From Planctomycetota bacterium (GTDB lineage Bacteria; Planctomycetota; UBA1135; GCA-002686595), in contig JAPLOF010000038.1 in the NCBI GenBank assembly GCA_026692665.1, forward strand, positions 1-64,000: a stretch of DNA of 64,000 bases, written 5' to 3'. The notes below the pieces were generated by a model that saw nothing but the letters and a program-made list of their open reading frames with translations, made no database searches and was not told the origin of the DNA. A program made the translations under genes and the position numbers. Position 1 is the stretch's first letter; each line of letters starts with the position of its first letter. This document shows, piece after piece, positions 22,099-31,289 of this stretch.

Positions 22099-23730
22099 TC
22101 ACTTCCTCCCCGTCTTGGCCGGAGCAAGATCCTCGTCCGGCTCGCGCTCGCCGTCCACGTCGAGACCCGCGGCGCGCCAGCGCTTCTCGCCCAGGAACGT
22201 GAAGAGCACGAGCAGCGCCGTCACCGCCAACACCAGGAAGATCGTGTTGCGGGCGACCACGTTCTCGCCCAATGCCCGGATCCAGGCCCCGAGGTCGTTC
22301 CAGACGAAGCGCCCGATCGTCACCAGCAGGTAGGCCGGAGCGACCCACTTGAGAACGAAGCGCATGATGCGCGGGATCCGCAGGTGCGCACCGTGGTGCG
22401 CCTCTTTCATCCCCGGCTCCATGCCCCAGACCCAGGAGAAGCAGATCACCTGCACGGCCGCGAGCACCACGATCAGGAAGGTGCCGACCCAGTCGTCGAT
22501 CGTGCCCAGCGCCGTCATCCCGCCGCTGAACCACACGCACCATCCCGAACCGACGAGGCCCAGCGCCGCGACCAGCGCGATCGCCTTGCCGCGCGTGAGC
22601 CCGAGCGACTCCTCGATGAAAGCCAGCGTCGGCTGGTACATCGAGATCGAGCTCGTGATCGCCGCCAGGAACAGCATGAAGAACCACAGCGCGCCGAACA
22701 GGTTCCCGAGCGGCATGTGGGCGAAGACGACGGGCAGGGTCGTGAAGCCCAGGCCGAACGTGCCGCCCGCGACGGCCTCGGCCGTGCCGGCGAGGCCCAG
22801 GAATACGAACGCGGCCGTCAGGGTGATCATGCCGCCGAAGCCCACCTCGAAGAGCTCGTTCGTGGCCGAGGCCGTGAGGCCCGACAGGACGAGGTCGTCC
22901 TTCTTCTTCAAGTAGCTGGCGTAGTTGATGATCACGCCGAACCCGACCGACAGGCTGAAGAAGATTTGGCCGGCGGCGGCGATCCAGGCCTTCGGCTCCC
23001 AGAACTTGTCGAAGTTCGGGTTCCACATGAAGCCCAGGCCGTTCGACACATTTTGGCCGTTGCCCTGATCCGGGAGCGTCAGGACGCGCGCCAGCACGAA
23101 GAGCGCGCACACGGCCATCGCCGGCATGGCCCACTTGCAGAAGGTCTCGATGCCGCCCGAGAGGCCGCGCTTCACGAGCCAGATGTTGACCGCGAAGACG
23201 GCCAGGAACATCCACACGATGGGCGCGATGCCGTCCTGGAACAGCGAACCGTGGCCGCTCTTGCCGATCATGTCGGCGAAGTGCGCGCCGGAGGCCGCCG
23301 TCTGCTGCGCGATGGGCGCGCCGTTCTCGATGCCGACCGCGGCTCCTCCGAACAGCGCGCGCACGTATTCGAAGGTGTACGAGAGGCACCAGGCCTCGAT
23401 GAATACGTAGTAGAAGGAAACGCCCAGCGGGATCAGCACGCCGATCACGCCCAGGTAGCGCGCGACCTTGCCTTTGCCGATCACGCCCAGGATCGCCGGC
23501 GCGGAGTGGAATCCCTTGCGTCCGCCGTAGCGGCCCATCGTCCACTCGGCCCATCCGATCGGGATCCCGAGGAAGATCAGCGCGCAGAAGTAGGGGATCA
23601 TGAACGCCCCGCCGCCGTTGTCGGCGGCCTGGCCCGGGAAGCGCAGGAAGTTCCCGAGGCCGACTGCGGATCCGGCGACCGCCAGGATCACCCCGAGGCG
23701 GCTGCCCCACTGCTGTTTCTGATCGCTCAT
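22099..23730 (-). CDS. neurotransmitter:sodium symporter (NSS) family transporter
   Basis: 543 residues with about twelve membrane helices. The NSS signature is present at the N-terminus: WGSRLGVILAVAGSAVGLGN, FLRFPGQAADNGGGAFMIPY and GIPIGWAEWTMGRYGG, which form TM1, TM2 and the sodium sites. ASYLKKKDD and ITSSISMYQPTLAF lie in TM6 and TM8. The family couples uptake of amino acids to sodium entry; the substrate cannot be told. The adjacent 45-residue partner suggests a two-subunit system like MetPS. Upstream, a TACCTT box at about 23808-23813 may be the -10. The start is MSDQKQQWG at 23730; the DNA just before it (CCTTTCCACG) also precedes hscA, without a Shine-Dalgarno match. Confidence 0.9.
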   Translation of the reverse strand: MSDQKQQWGSRLGVILAVAGSAVGLGNFLRFPGQAADNGGGAFMIPYFCALIFLGIPIGWAEWTMGRYGGRKGFHSAPAILGVIGKGKVARYLGVIGVLIPLGVSFYYVFIEAWCLSYTFEYVRALFGGAAVGIENGAPIAQQTAASGAHFADMIGKSGHGSLFQDGIAPIVWMFLAVFAVNIWLVKRGLSGGIETFCKWAMPAMAVCALFVLARVLTLPDQGNGQNVSNGLGFMWNPNFDKFWEPKAWIAAAGQIFFSLSVGFGVIINYASYLKKKDDLVLSGLTASATNELFEVGFGGMITLTAAFVFLGLAGTAEAVAGGTFGLGFTTLPVVFAHMPLGNLFGALWFFMLFLAAITSSISMYQPTLAFIEESLGLTRGKAIALVAALGLVGSGWCVWFSGGMTALGTIDDWVGTFLIVVLAAVQVICFSWVWGMEPGMKEAHHGAHLRIPRIMRFVLKWVAPAYLLVTIGRFVWNDLGAWIRALGENVVARNTIFLVLAVTALLVLFTFLGEKRWRAAGLDVDGEREPDEDLAPAKTGRK

Positions 23731-23927
23731 CGTGGAAAGGACCGACGAAAGAGACGGAAGGCCGGGAAGCCGATGAGCGGAGCGCTCGGGCGCCGGGGTT
23801 GGCGAAGGTAGTGGGGGCGCGCGACCGCCGCAATGCTCGAGAACGAGGGAGCGGGAGTCCGAGGACTGCGCCGTTGGTCCTCGACCTCCTTGCCCGCCCG
23901 CACGGTGGTTCGTTCCGGGGGTTCGAC

Positions 23928-25703
23928 TCAGGTCGCGACCGGACCGCGATTCTGCGGGCGCGAGCCGAACGGGATCGATGCGAGGTTCCACAGGGCGCAC
24001 AACCCGAGGAACACCGCCATCCCGTGAGCGAGCTCCGGGGGGAAGCCGACCCACTTGTCCCACAGGGTCGGGATCACCGCGGGAAGCGTCTCGCCCGGAG
24101 CGAGTTCGGAGGCCCGGATCGCCGGTGCGGAGAGCCACTCGTCGCCGTGCAGCATGAACGCCGCGAGCCCGGTCAGGACCAGCGCGAAGACGACGTTCGC
24201 CCTGCGCTGCAGCGCGCGGCGCCTGACCGGGTCGGTCGTGTTGCGCACGAAGCCGTAGGCGAAATAGGCGTTCAATCCGACGACGAGCCAGAGTGCGAGA
24301 CGCGACCAGTTCTCGGCCCCGAGCTGCGTCATGAGGTAGGTGCACGTGAGCACGCCGCCGAGCGCCACCGGCCAGATGCCGCGCACGCGGAAGGGCCTCA
24401 CGAGGTCGGGTTCCTTGTAGCGCAGGACGAGCGTGCCGATGCAGACGACGACGAACGCGAACAGCGTCCCGATGTTCACCAGGTTCACGATCTCCACGAT
24501 GTTCGCGAACGCCGAGAAGGTGCATACGACGATGCCGGTCAGCACGGTGGAGACTGCGGGCGTGCCGTAGCGCTGGCTGACGCGCGCGAAAAACGGCGGC
24601 AGCAGTCCGTCGCGCGACATGGACATCAGGATGCGCGGCTGGCCCATCTGGAACACGAGCAGCACCGCGGTCATCGAGGCCGTGGCGCCGACCGAGACCA
24701 CCACCTTGGCCCAGTCCTTGCCCGTCGCGGAGATCGCAACGTTCAGGGGGTCCGCGCCGCGCGTCAGGTCGTCGATCGGGACGAGCGCCGTGACGACGAG
24801 CCCGATCAGGACGTACAGGACCGTGCAGATCGCGAGCGAGCCCAGGATGCCGATCGGCAGGTCCCGCGCCGGCTTCTTCGACTCCTCCGCGGCGGTCGAC
24901 ACGGCGTCGAAGCCGATGTAGCTGAAGAAGAGCAGGCCGGCTCCCTTGGCGATGCCGGTCCAACCGTGTGGAGCGAACTTCTCGGAGTCGTAGGGCGCGA
25001 GGCCCCAGCGGCTCGTGTCCCAGTACTGGATGCCGACGCCGATCACGAAGAGCAGCACGCCGATCTTCAGGAGGACGATCGCGTTGTTGAGCGTCGCGCT
25101 GTGCCGCACGCCGCGCACGAGCAGGATCGTGATGAGGACGGTGATCGAAACCGCCAGCAGGTTGAAGCAGATGACGGTCCCGCCGATCGTCGGCGCGGAC
25201 GCGCGGATCGCGGCCACGGTCGCCGGATCGCTGAGCGGGTCGGTCAGGTAGCGCGGGTCCTTCGCGAGCCACAGCGGGAAGTCGATGCCGACATTCTTCA
25301 TCAACGCCCAGGCGTAGTCCGCCCACGAGATCGCCACGCCGACGTTCCCGATCGCGTACTCGAGGATCAGGTCCCAGCCGATGATCCAGGCGACGAACTG
25401 CCCGAGCGTCGCGTAGGCGTACGTGTACGCCGAGCCCGAAATCGGGACGACGCTGGTGAGTTCCGCGTAGCACAGCCCCGCGAGACCGCACGCGAACGCG
25501 GTGACCAGGAACGACAGGACGACCGCCGGTCCCGCTGCCCCCGCGGCCTGGCCGATCGTGCCGAAGATGCCCGCGCCGATGATGGCGCCGACACCCATCA
25601 TGACCAGGTCCATCGGGCCGAGCGCGCGGCGGAGTCCGCTGCGTTCGCTCTCGGCGTGGAGTTCTCCGACAGTGCGGCGAGCGAACAGCCAGCGGGATGA
25701 CAT
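23928..25703 (-). CDS. APC-superfamily amino acid permease
   Basis: 591 residues with 12-14 membrane helices. LGPMDLVMMGVGAIIGAGIF near residue 30 is the first-helix signature with the unwound GAGIFG substrate site. GLCYAELTSVVPISGSAYTY is the second diagnostic block, and FSYIGFDAVSTAAEE marks helix 6, all typical of the CAT/YfnA cationic amino acid transporter group. The C-terminus adds two further helices and a histidine-rich end. It should import amino acids by proton exchange or facilitated diffusion. ATG 25703 is chosen because the protein starts MSSRWLFARRTVGELHAESE. The 197 bp between its stop and the symporter start hold only the symporter promoter. Confidence 0.9.
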   Translation of the reverse strand: MSSRWLFARRTVGELHAESERSGLRRALGPMDLVMMGVGAIIGAGIFGTIGQAAGAAGPAVVLSFLVTAFACGLAGLCYAELTSVVPISGSAYTYAYATLGQFVAWIIGWDLILEYAIGNVGVAISWADYAWALMKNVGIDFPLWLAKDPRYLTDPLSDPATVAAIRASAPTIGGTVICFNLLAVSITVLITILLVRGVRHSATLNNAIVLLKIGVLLFVIGVGIQYWDTSRWGLAPYDSEKFAPHGWTGIAKGAGLLFFSYIGFDAVSTAAEESKKPARDLPIGILGSLAICTVLYVLIGLVVTALVPIDDLTRGADPLNVAISATGKDWAKVVVSVGATASMTAVLLVFQMGQPRILMSMSRDGLLPPFFARVSQRYGTPAVSTVLTGIVVCTFSAFANIVEIVNLVNIGTLFAFVVVCIGTLVLRYKEPDLVRPFRVRGIWPVALGGVLTCTYLMTQLGAENWSRLALWLVVGLNAYFAYGFVRNTTDPVRRRALQRRANVVFALVLTGLAAFMLHGDEWLSAPAIRASELAPGETLPAVIPTLWDKWVGFPPELAHGMAVFLGLCALWNLASIPFGSRPQNRGPVAT

Positions 25704-25715
25704 CCGGTCGATCTC

Positions 25716-25746
25716 GGGGGGGGGGCGGCGGGGGAGGCCAATCCTA
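25716..25746 (-). promoter_or_regulatory. promoter and C10 leader tract of the APC permease gene
   Basis: On the minus strand a TAGGAT -10 box (25746-25741) is followed, about 15 nt later, by a run of ten C residues (25725-25716), and then 12 nt before the ATG at 25703. The C-tract lies in the predicted 5' leader. Homopolymers of this length are prone to slippage, so leader length, and thus expression, could vary between cells. Confidence 0.4.
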
Positions 25747-25852
25747 GCGGCTCGACCCCGGCCGGACGCCCAGTCCGTGCCCGACTTTCGGCGAACGAAG
25801 ACGCGTGCAGTCGGTCTCGGCCACCAATCCTGCCCGCGCTCGGTCGCGGGTC

Positions 25853-26527
25853 CTACTTCCGCGGGTCCTTTTTCGGCCGCCGAAAGACCGTCGGGTCGCG
25901 CGGCGGAGCGGAACCCTCGAAGCGCGCATAGCCAGGCGGCGGATCGGTCGAGCGCAGCGCCGCGGTGAGCGCGCCCGTCTCGAACTGCTCCGTCCGATGC
26001 AGAGCGGCCAGGATCCACGCGGCCGTGGCTTCCGCGGCGCTTCCCTCGCCGACGAGCGCGTGCGAGCCCTCGCGCGTCACCGCGGATCGGTCGCAGCCCG
26101 CGCACACGACGTTCGTGCGGTAGGCGAGCTCCGCCGCGGCCGCGGCGCGCCCCCGACCGGGTGCCACGATCGCGACGAGAACCCCCGGGTCGCTCTCGAG
26201 GCGCAAGGCCGCGCCGCGCACACCGGCTTCGTCCCCGCGGTCGTCGAAGACCACGACCTGGACCAATCGCTCACGCAACGGCGAGGAAGCCTCGAGTCGC
26301 GCCCGCAGGACGTCGCTGAACGCGCGTCCCGCCGCGCCTTCGGCCCCCGTGGTGTCGGCCAGGATCCCGATCACGATCGGGGGGCGGAGCTCGGAGGCGA
26401 GCGAAGCTTCCAGGCCCGCGTACGACACGCGTGCATCGACGGGGACGGCGTCCGAGCACCCGGGCGCGAGCAGGCACGCGCCCGCGACGATCCGGAACGC
26501 AAGCTGAACGGGGAACTGCGTGGACAT
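25853..26527 (-). CDS. truncated periplasmic-binding-protein-like lipoprotein
   Basis: 224 residues. FRIVAGACLLAPGC is a lipoprotein signal with the cysteine near residue 24. The mature part begins ELRPPIVIGILADTTGAEGA, the first strand of a Leu/Ile/Val-binding type (Peripla_BP_6) fold, followed by RERLVQVVVFDDRGDEAGVR and ESDPGVLVAIVAPGRGRAAA, and then AGCDRSAVTREGSHALV. Only the first lobe of the two-lobed domain is present, about half the usual length, so ligand trapping as in ABC receptors is unlikely. No ABC transporter genes are adjacent. A TACGAT -10 box lies 20 nt upstream (26553-26548, minus strand). Divergent from the zinc peptidase gene. Confidence 0.6.
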   Translation of the reverse strand: MSTQFPVQLAFRIVAGACLLAPGCSDAVPVDARVSYAGLEASLASELRPPIVIGILADTTGAEGAAGRAFSDVLRARLEASSPLRERLVQVVVFDDRGDEAGVRGAALRLESDPGVLVAIVAPGRGRAAAAAELAYRTNVVCAGCDRSAVTREGSHALVGEGSAAEATAAWILAALHRTEQFETGALTAALRSTDPPPGYARFEGSAPPRDPTVFRRPKKDPRK

Positions 26528-26612
26528 CCTCGCGGGTCTCGCCCAGCATCGTACGCGGATTCACGCTCGTTTCCTCGTCCCGTCCCAGCACCCCGTCGAT
26601 CCCCGCAACCCG

Positions 26613-27986
26613 ATGATCTGCTCGATCCCGCTCGCCGCCCTGCTCGCCGCCTCCTCCGGGCAGGATCCGGCCTGGACCCAGGCCAAGCTCGAGGCGACCT
26701 CGGCCGAGATCCAGAAGGATGTCGAGGAGCTGCGCGGGGTGAAGTTCCTCCGCCCGGTGAAGGTCAAGCTGTCGGACACGGCCGGCCTGCGCGACTACAT
26801 GCGGCAGCGGGAAGCCGCGATGGCGAGCCCGGGCCGTCTGCACCGCGACGAGTGCACGGCCAAGCTGCTCGGGCTCGTGGCACCCGGGCTCGACTTGCGC
26901 GCGCTGGAGATGGAAGTGCTCGAGGGCCAGGTGGGCGGCTTCTACGACCCTTCGAGCGACACGTTCTTCCTCATGGACGCCATGAAGGGCGCGGTCGCGA
27001 AGGTCATCCTCGCGCACGAGCTGACGCACGCCCTCGACGACCAGTTGCACGACATCGACGCGGTCTTGAAGGCCGCGAACGACGAGACCGACGCGGAACT
27101 CGCGATCCGCTCCGTGATCGAGGGCAGCGGCACGAACCTGATGAACCGCTGGACCGTCGCTCACGGCAAGGAGATCCCGGCGAGCGAGATGCAGGAGCTC
27201 TCCACCATGGGCGCCGATGCGCTGCGCAAGGCGCCGCCGCTCCTGTGGAAGCCGTTGATCGCGTCGTACTTCGCCGGCGACGGGTTCCTGTCGCGCGGCG
27301 GCGGGATGAACCTGACGATGAAGCCGGCCGATCCCGCGGACGTCGATCGCGCATTCCGCGAGCCGCCGCGGTCGACCGAGCAGATCCTGCACCCCGAACG
27401 GTATTGGGACGCCGGGAAGCGCGACGAGCCGGTGCGCGTGAAGTTCGACACGCGGAAGCTGCCCGAGGGCTGGACCGAGCTGGCGCAGGACACCCTGGGA
27501 GAGATGGCGCTGGCCCTGCTCACGACTCCGGTCGCGGAGCGCAAGGGCTTCGACATGTCGAACCCGATGTCCGTGCTGGGCCTGAAGTTCACGAACGAGC
27601 CGGCCAAGGGGTGGGGCGGCGACCGCCTGATCCTTCTCGGGCGCGGCGACGACCGCTTCCTCCAGCTCGTGACCGTGTGGGACAGCGTGAAGGACGCGGG
27701 CGAGTTCGTGGGCGCTCTCGAGAAGGTCGCGCCCAAGCTCTTCGCCGGCCCGCGCGATGCCGCCGCGGGTTGGGTGGCGCGCTTCACCCCGACGCACTTC
27801 GACGTGAATGCCAGGCAGGACGTTCAGAGCCCGGTGTTCGTGGTCGTGCGCGCAGCATCGTTCACCGCGGCGGACGACACCGCTTTCGCCGGACTCGACG
27901 TCCCCTGGAGCTCCGGCCGTGAATCGAAGGACGGTCCCGCGGGATCCGGCAAGGAGCCCGGCGGTTCAGCCAAAGACGGCCGCTGA
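26613..27986 (+). CDS. exported zinc metallopeptidase-like protein (HELTH motif)
   Basis: 457 residues. MICSIPLAALLAASSGQDPA is a signal peptide. A HExxH zinc motif occurs in ILAHELTHALDDQL near residue 134, followed 35-40 residues later by IRSVIEGSGTNLMNRW, where the Glu of E-G could be the third ligand, a gluzincin-like layout. GQVGGFYDPSSDTFFLMDAM precedes the motif and resembles the strand before the active helix in peptidases. The C-terminal half is a beta-rich domain ending in a disordered Gly/Ser/Lys tail. I cannot name the substrate. ATG 26613 is preferred over an upstream in-frame ATG at 26520 because it starts directly at the signal peptide. The 3' end overlaps the opposite-strand gene by 21 bp. 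Confidence 0.75.
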   Translation: MICSIPLAALLAASSGQDPAWTQAKLEATSAEIQKDVEELRGVKFLRPVKVKLSDTAGLRDYMRQREAAMASPGRLHRDECTAKLLGLVAPGLDLRALEMEVLEGQVGGFYDPSSDTFFLMDAMKGAVAKVILAHELTHALDDQLHDIDAVLKAANDETDAELAIRSVIEGSGTNLMNRWTVAHGKEIPASEMQELSTMGADALRKAPPLLWKPLIASYFAGDGFLSRGGGMNLTMKPADPADVDRAFREPPRSTEQILHPERYWDAGKRDEPVRVKFDTRKLPEGWTELAQDTLGEMALALLTTPVAERKGFDMSNPMSVLGLKFTNEPAKGWGGDRLILLGRGDDRFLQLVTVWDSVKDAGEFVGALEKVAPKLFAGPRDAAAGWVARFTPTHFDVNARQDVQSPVFVVVRAASFTAADDTAFAGLDVPWSSGRESKDGPAGSGKEPGGSAKDGR

Positions 27987-28820
27987 CGAGCGCGGCCCGG
28001 GCAATCCGCCCGCGATCCGGCCGCTGAAGAGGAACACGCCCTCGATGCGCAGGCCGGGGCGCGGCTGTGGCAGGCCGTCGCGCTCGAGCTGCCAGCGGGA
28101 GACGAAGAGCGTCAGCGGTCGCTCGGGAGCATCGACGGTCAGCAGGTCGAAGTCAGCGCCGGTGATCGGATTCCGCAGGTGGCGCACGCTTTGGATGCGC
28201 ACCGAGATCTCCGCGCAACCACCGGGATCCTCGAGGCCGCCCAGCGGCTCGACGCTCGCGCCGCTCTCGCGCTCGAGGACTTGCGGATCGAAGACGCCTC
28301 CGTTCGGCCCGAGGTACGTCACGTCCAGCGCGAAGCCGGCGAGCGTGACCGCCAGCACGTGGCCCTGGAGCAGCTTTCCGGGCAGGCGGCGCGCGTCCGT
28401 CAGATAGGCCGAGATGGGGTACGCCCCGGGCTCGTGCAGAGTCAGGAGGCCCGCGCGCTCCTGCGCCATCGCCCGCGCGTAGTCCTCGTCGGAGCGGATC
28501 GGCGGCGCGGCCCAACCGACGAGCAGGGCGTCGAAGCGCGAGTCGGGGACTTTCCGGATCTCCTCGACCGCGACACGCAGGCGCACCTCTTGGCGGTATT
28601 GAGGCACGACGGTCCAGGCCTCGTCCGGATCGTCGCGCTCGATCGCGAGGTCGATTCCGCCGCCGATCGCGAGGCGCCGGTGGGTGCGGGGGTCCCCGCG
28701 CCAGGCGGCCGGTTCGCCGTCGCGCAGAGCGCGGCCGACGAGGTCGTCGAGTGGGTGCTCCGGCGGGAAGCCCACGCACTCGAGGAGGAAGTCCACGGGA
28801 AGCCAGTTTCGCTCCGTCAC
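27966..28820 (-). CDS. unknown protein, 284 residues
   Basis: I do not recognise this protein. It begins VTERNWLPVDFLLECVGFPP and contains a mixed alpha/beta N-terminal region (RRLAIGGGIDLAIERDDPDE), FDALLVGWAAPPIRSDEDYA near residue 115, and a C-terminal beta-rich part with ADFDLLTVDAPERPLTLFVS and LRIEGVFLFSGRIAG. No signal peptide or membrane helix is seen. GTG 28820 has GGAGG about 13 nt upstream; the long open frame continuing upstream is antisense to the aminopeptidase and is rejected. It shares a 39-bp divergent intergenic region with the aminopeptidase and overlaps the zinc peptidase gene at the 3' end. Confidence 0.65.
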   Translation of the reverse strand: MTERNWLPVDFLLECVGFPPEHPLDDLVGRALRDGEPAAWRGDPRTHRRLAIGGGIDLAIERDDPDEAWTVVPQYRQEVRLRVAVEEIRKVPDSRFDALLVGWAAPPIRSDEDYARAMAQERAGLLTLHEPGAYPISAYLTDARRLPGKLLQGHVLAVTLAGFALDVTYLGPNGGVFDPQVLERESGASVEPLGGLEDPGGCAEISVRIQSVRHLRNPITGADFDLLTVDAPERPLTLFVSRWQLERDGLPQPRPGLRIEGVFLFSGRIAGGLPGPRSSAAVFG

Positions 28821-28847
28821 GCGACCCAGGCAACCTCCGCGCGGCGC

Positions 28848-28853
28848 TATCCT
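28848..28853 (+). promoter_or_regulatory. -10 element TATCCT giving a leaderless aminopeptidase mRNA
   Basis: TATCCT is followed by only 6 nt (GCCGGC) before the ATG at 28860, so transcription would begin at or next to the A of the start codon. There is no room for a ribosome binding site. The box lies within the 39-bp gap to the divergent gene starting at 28820. Confidence 0.45.
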
Positions 28854-28859
28854 GCCGGC

Positions 28860-31289
28860 ATGGTGCTCCACGTGCCGCGTGCCTATGCGCCGCTGTTCCT
28901 CCTGCTCGGGTGCGCATCCACGGCGGGGGATCGGCCCCAGGACGGGGTGCCGGCCGAGGCCCGCTTCGACGTCGAGCACTACGCGCTGGACCTGGAGCTG
29001 GATCCCGCGTCGCGATCGTTGCGCGGCGCGTGCCGCATCCGCCTGTGGCCCACGCGCGCGCCGCTCGACGAAGTCGAGCTGGACCTCGCGGGCCTCCGGG
29101 TCGACGCGGTCGTGGATGCCTCGGGGCGGGCGTTGGAGTTCGAGCAGGACGAGGACCGCTTGCGCGTCGAGCTCGCCGAACGCCTCGCGCTCGACACGTA
29201 CGCGGAGTTCACCGTGCGCTACTCCGGGCGTCCGGCGAAGGGGCTCTACTTCACGGCGGAGCGCGACGGTGTCCCGACCCAGGCCTACACCCACGGCGAG
29301 TGCGTCGACGCGCGCGCCTGGTTCCCGTGCCAGGACGAGCCGTGGGAGCGCGCGACGAGCGAGATCACGGTGCGCGTGCCGAAGGCCTGGAGAGTCTTCG
29401 CGGCCGGCGAGCGCGTCGAACGCCGCGAGGACGGCGCGACGGCCTTCGAGCGCTGGCGCACGAGGTTTCCGCATCCCGCGTACCTGGAGACGCTCGTCGC
29501 GGGCGAGTTCGCCGTGCAGGATTCCGTGTGGGACGGCATCCCGCTGCAGTTCGCCGCGGCGCCGCGGCTGGAACCGCAAATGGCAGCGACCTTCGCCGAG
29601 ACGGACGAGGTCCTCGGTTTCCTCTCCCAGGCGACGGGGGTGCGCTATCCGTACCCGAAGTACGCGCAGATCGCCGTGGACGGCTTCCAGTACGGGGGCA
29701 TGGAGAACCTCTCGGCCACGACGCTGGTCGATTCGGCCGTGACGGACGCAGCCGGGCTCGCGGACGCGCCCGCGGCGGGCCTCGTGGCGCACGAGGCCGC
29801 GCACCAGTGGTTCGGCGATCTCGTCACGTGCGCCGACTGGTCTCACGCCTGGCTGAACGAGGGGTTCGCGACGTACTTCGCGGACCTGTACACGGAGAGC
29901 GCGCGCGGACGCGACGCGTTCTTGCTGGGGATGAGTGACCAGCGAGCTGCCTGGCTCGCACGCGACCAGGGCGAGAACCGGCGGCCGATGGTGTACTCGA
30001 GCCCGGGCGACCCGATCCTGGCCTTCTTCTCGGGGCACGTCTACGCGGGCGGGGCGATCCGCCTGCACCACCTGAGGCGGCTCCTCGGCGACGACGTCTT
30101 CTTTCGCGGGGTGCGTGCGTACCTGGGCCAGAACATGGGGCGCGGAGTCGTGACCGACGACCTGCGTCGGGCCTTCGAGCAGGTCTCGGGCCGCGATCTG
30201 CGCGCCCACTTCGAGCGCTGGTTCTTCTCTCCCGGACACCCGCGGATCGAGTTCGCGGCGCGTCACGACGCCGAGAAGCACGAGATCGTGATCGAGGTGA
30301 GCCAGACGCAGGAAGACGCCCCCTTCCCGTGCCTCCTCGAGTTCGAGATCTCCGACGGTGACGGCATCCGCATCGCGCGCATGGAGCTCGATGCGCGTTC
30401 CAGGCGATACGTCCTGCCCGCGGCGAGCGCGCCGCGCTGGGTGCGTCTCGATCCGCACTGCGCGCTGCCGGCGGAGATCGTCGAAACGCGCACGTTCGGC
30501 GAGTGGCTCGCCCTGCTCGCCGACGGTCCGGACGCGGCCGCGCGCCGCAACGCGGCCATCTTCCTCGGGGGACACCTGCGCGCGACGACGGACACGAAGC
30601 TGTGGGCGGAACTCGTGCGGGGCCTGACCACGGCGGTCCAACTCGAATCCTCGGAGGCCGTTCGCCGCGCGGTCGTCGAGCGCCTCGACCCGAAGAACAA
30701 GAGCGCCGAGTTCGGGACGCTGTTCGAGCGCGCCGCGCACGACCCGAGCCCCGCGGTGCGCGCGGCCGCGTTCCGTGTGCTCGAATCCGTGGGGGAGCGC
30801 GCGGAAGTCGCGAACCTCGCGCGCGCGGAGATCGGACGCAACGAGAGCTACGCCGCGGTCGGCGCGGCGCTCGGCGCGCTCGTGCGCACCGAACCCGGCG
30901 ACGCCTTCGCGCGGCTCGTGGCGGAATTGCGTGCTCCCTCGCCGCATGGAGAACGGGCCGCGCGCGTGGTGGCCGAAGTCGCCCGGATCGCGGACCCGCG
31001 CACGGCCCAGTGGATGCGGGAGGTCGCTCGCGACGAGTCCCTGGCGGATGGGCCGCGGCGCGCGGCGATCGCGGAGCTCGGCCGGCTGGCCGGGACGGAC
31101 GCCGCCGTCCGCGGAGACTTGCTGACGCTCCTCGGGTCGAAGCGCGGGACGATCCGGCGCGACTCGATCCAAGCGCTCACGAATGCGCTCACGCCCGAGG
31201 TCCGCGCGCGGCTGGCTGCGCACGCCGAAGGCCACGCCGACGGTCGCGAGCGCGCCGCGATCGAGCGCGCCCTGGCCTCCTCCACGTGA
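28860..31289 (+). CDS. M1-family aminopeptidase lipoprotein with HEAT-like C-terminus
   Basis: 809 residues. PLFLLLGCASTAGD is a lipoprotein signal, so the enzyme should be anchored in the periplasm. The catalytic domain shows the exopeptidase motif G-G-M-E-N (YGGMENLSATTLV, near residue 280) and the zinc site VAHEAAHQWFGDLV with the downstream Glu in WLNEGFATYF, all intact. The N-terminal beta-domain carries THGECVDARAWFPCQDEP. From about residue 550 the protein continues with alpha-helical HEAT-like repeats (for example ERAAHDPSPAVRAAAFRVLE). It removes N-terminal residues from peptides. The stop overlaps the next gene by 4 nt (GTGA). Confidence 0.92.
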   Translation: MVLHVPRAYAPLFLLLGCASTAGDRPQDGVPAEARFDVEHYALDLELDPASRSLRGACRIRLWPTRAPLDEVELDLAGLRVDAVVDASGRALEFEQDEDRLRVELAERLALDTYAEFTVRYSGRPAKGLYFTAERDGVPTQAYTHGECVDARAWFPCQDEPWERATSEITVRVPKAWRVFAAGERVERREDGATAFERWRTRFPHPAYLETLVAGEFAVQDSVWDGIPLQFAAAPRLEPQMAATFAETDEVLGFLSQATGVRYPYPKYAQIAVDGFQYGGMENLSATTLVDSAVTDAAGLADAPAAGLVAHEAAHQWFGDLVTCADWSHAWLNEGFATYFADLYTESARGRDAFLLGMSDQRAAWLARDQGENRRPMVYSSPGDPILAFFSGHVYAGGAIRLHHLRRLLGDDVFFRGVRAYLGQNMGRGVVTDDLRRAFEQVSGRDLRAHFERWFFSPGHPRIEFAARHDAEKHEIVIEVSQTQEDAPFPCLLEFEISDGDGIRIARMELDARSRRYVLPAASAPRWVRLDPHCALPAEIVETRTFGEWLALLADGPDAAARRNAAIFLGGHLRATTDTKLWAELVRGLTTAVQLESSEAVRRAVVERLDPKNKSAEFGTLFERAAHDPSPAVRAAAFRVLESVGERAEVANLARAEIGRNESYAAVGAALGALVRTEPGDAFARLVAELRAPSPHGERAARVVAEVARIADPRTAQWMREVARDESLADGPRRAAIAELGRLAGTDAAVRGDLLTLLGSKRGTIRRDSIQALTNALTPEVRARLAAHAEGHADGRERAAIERALASST

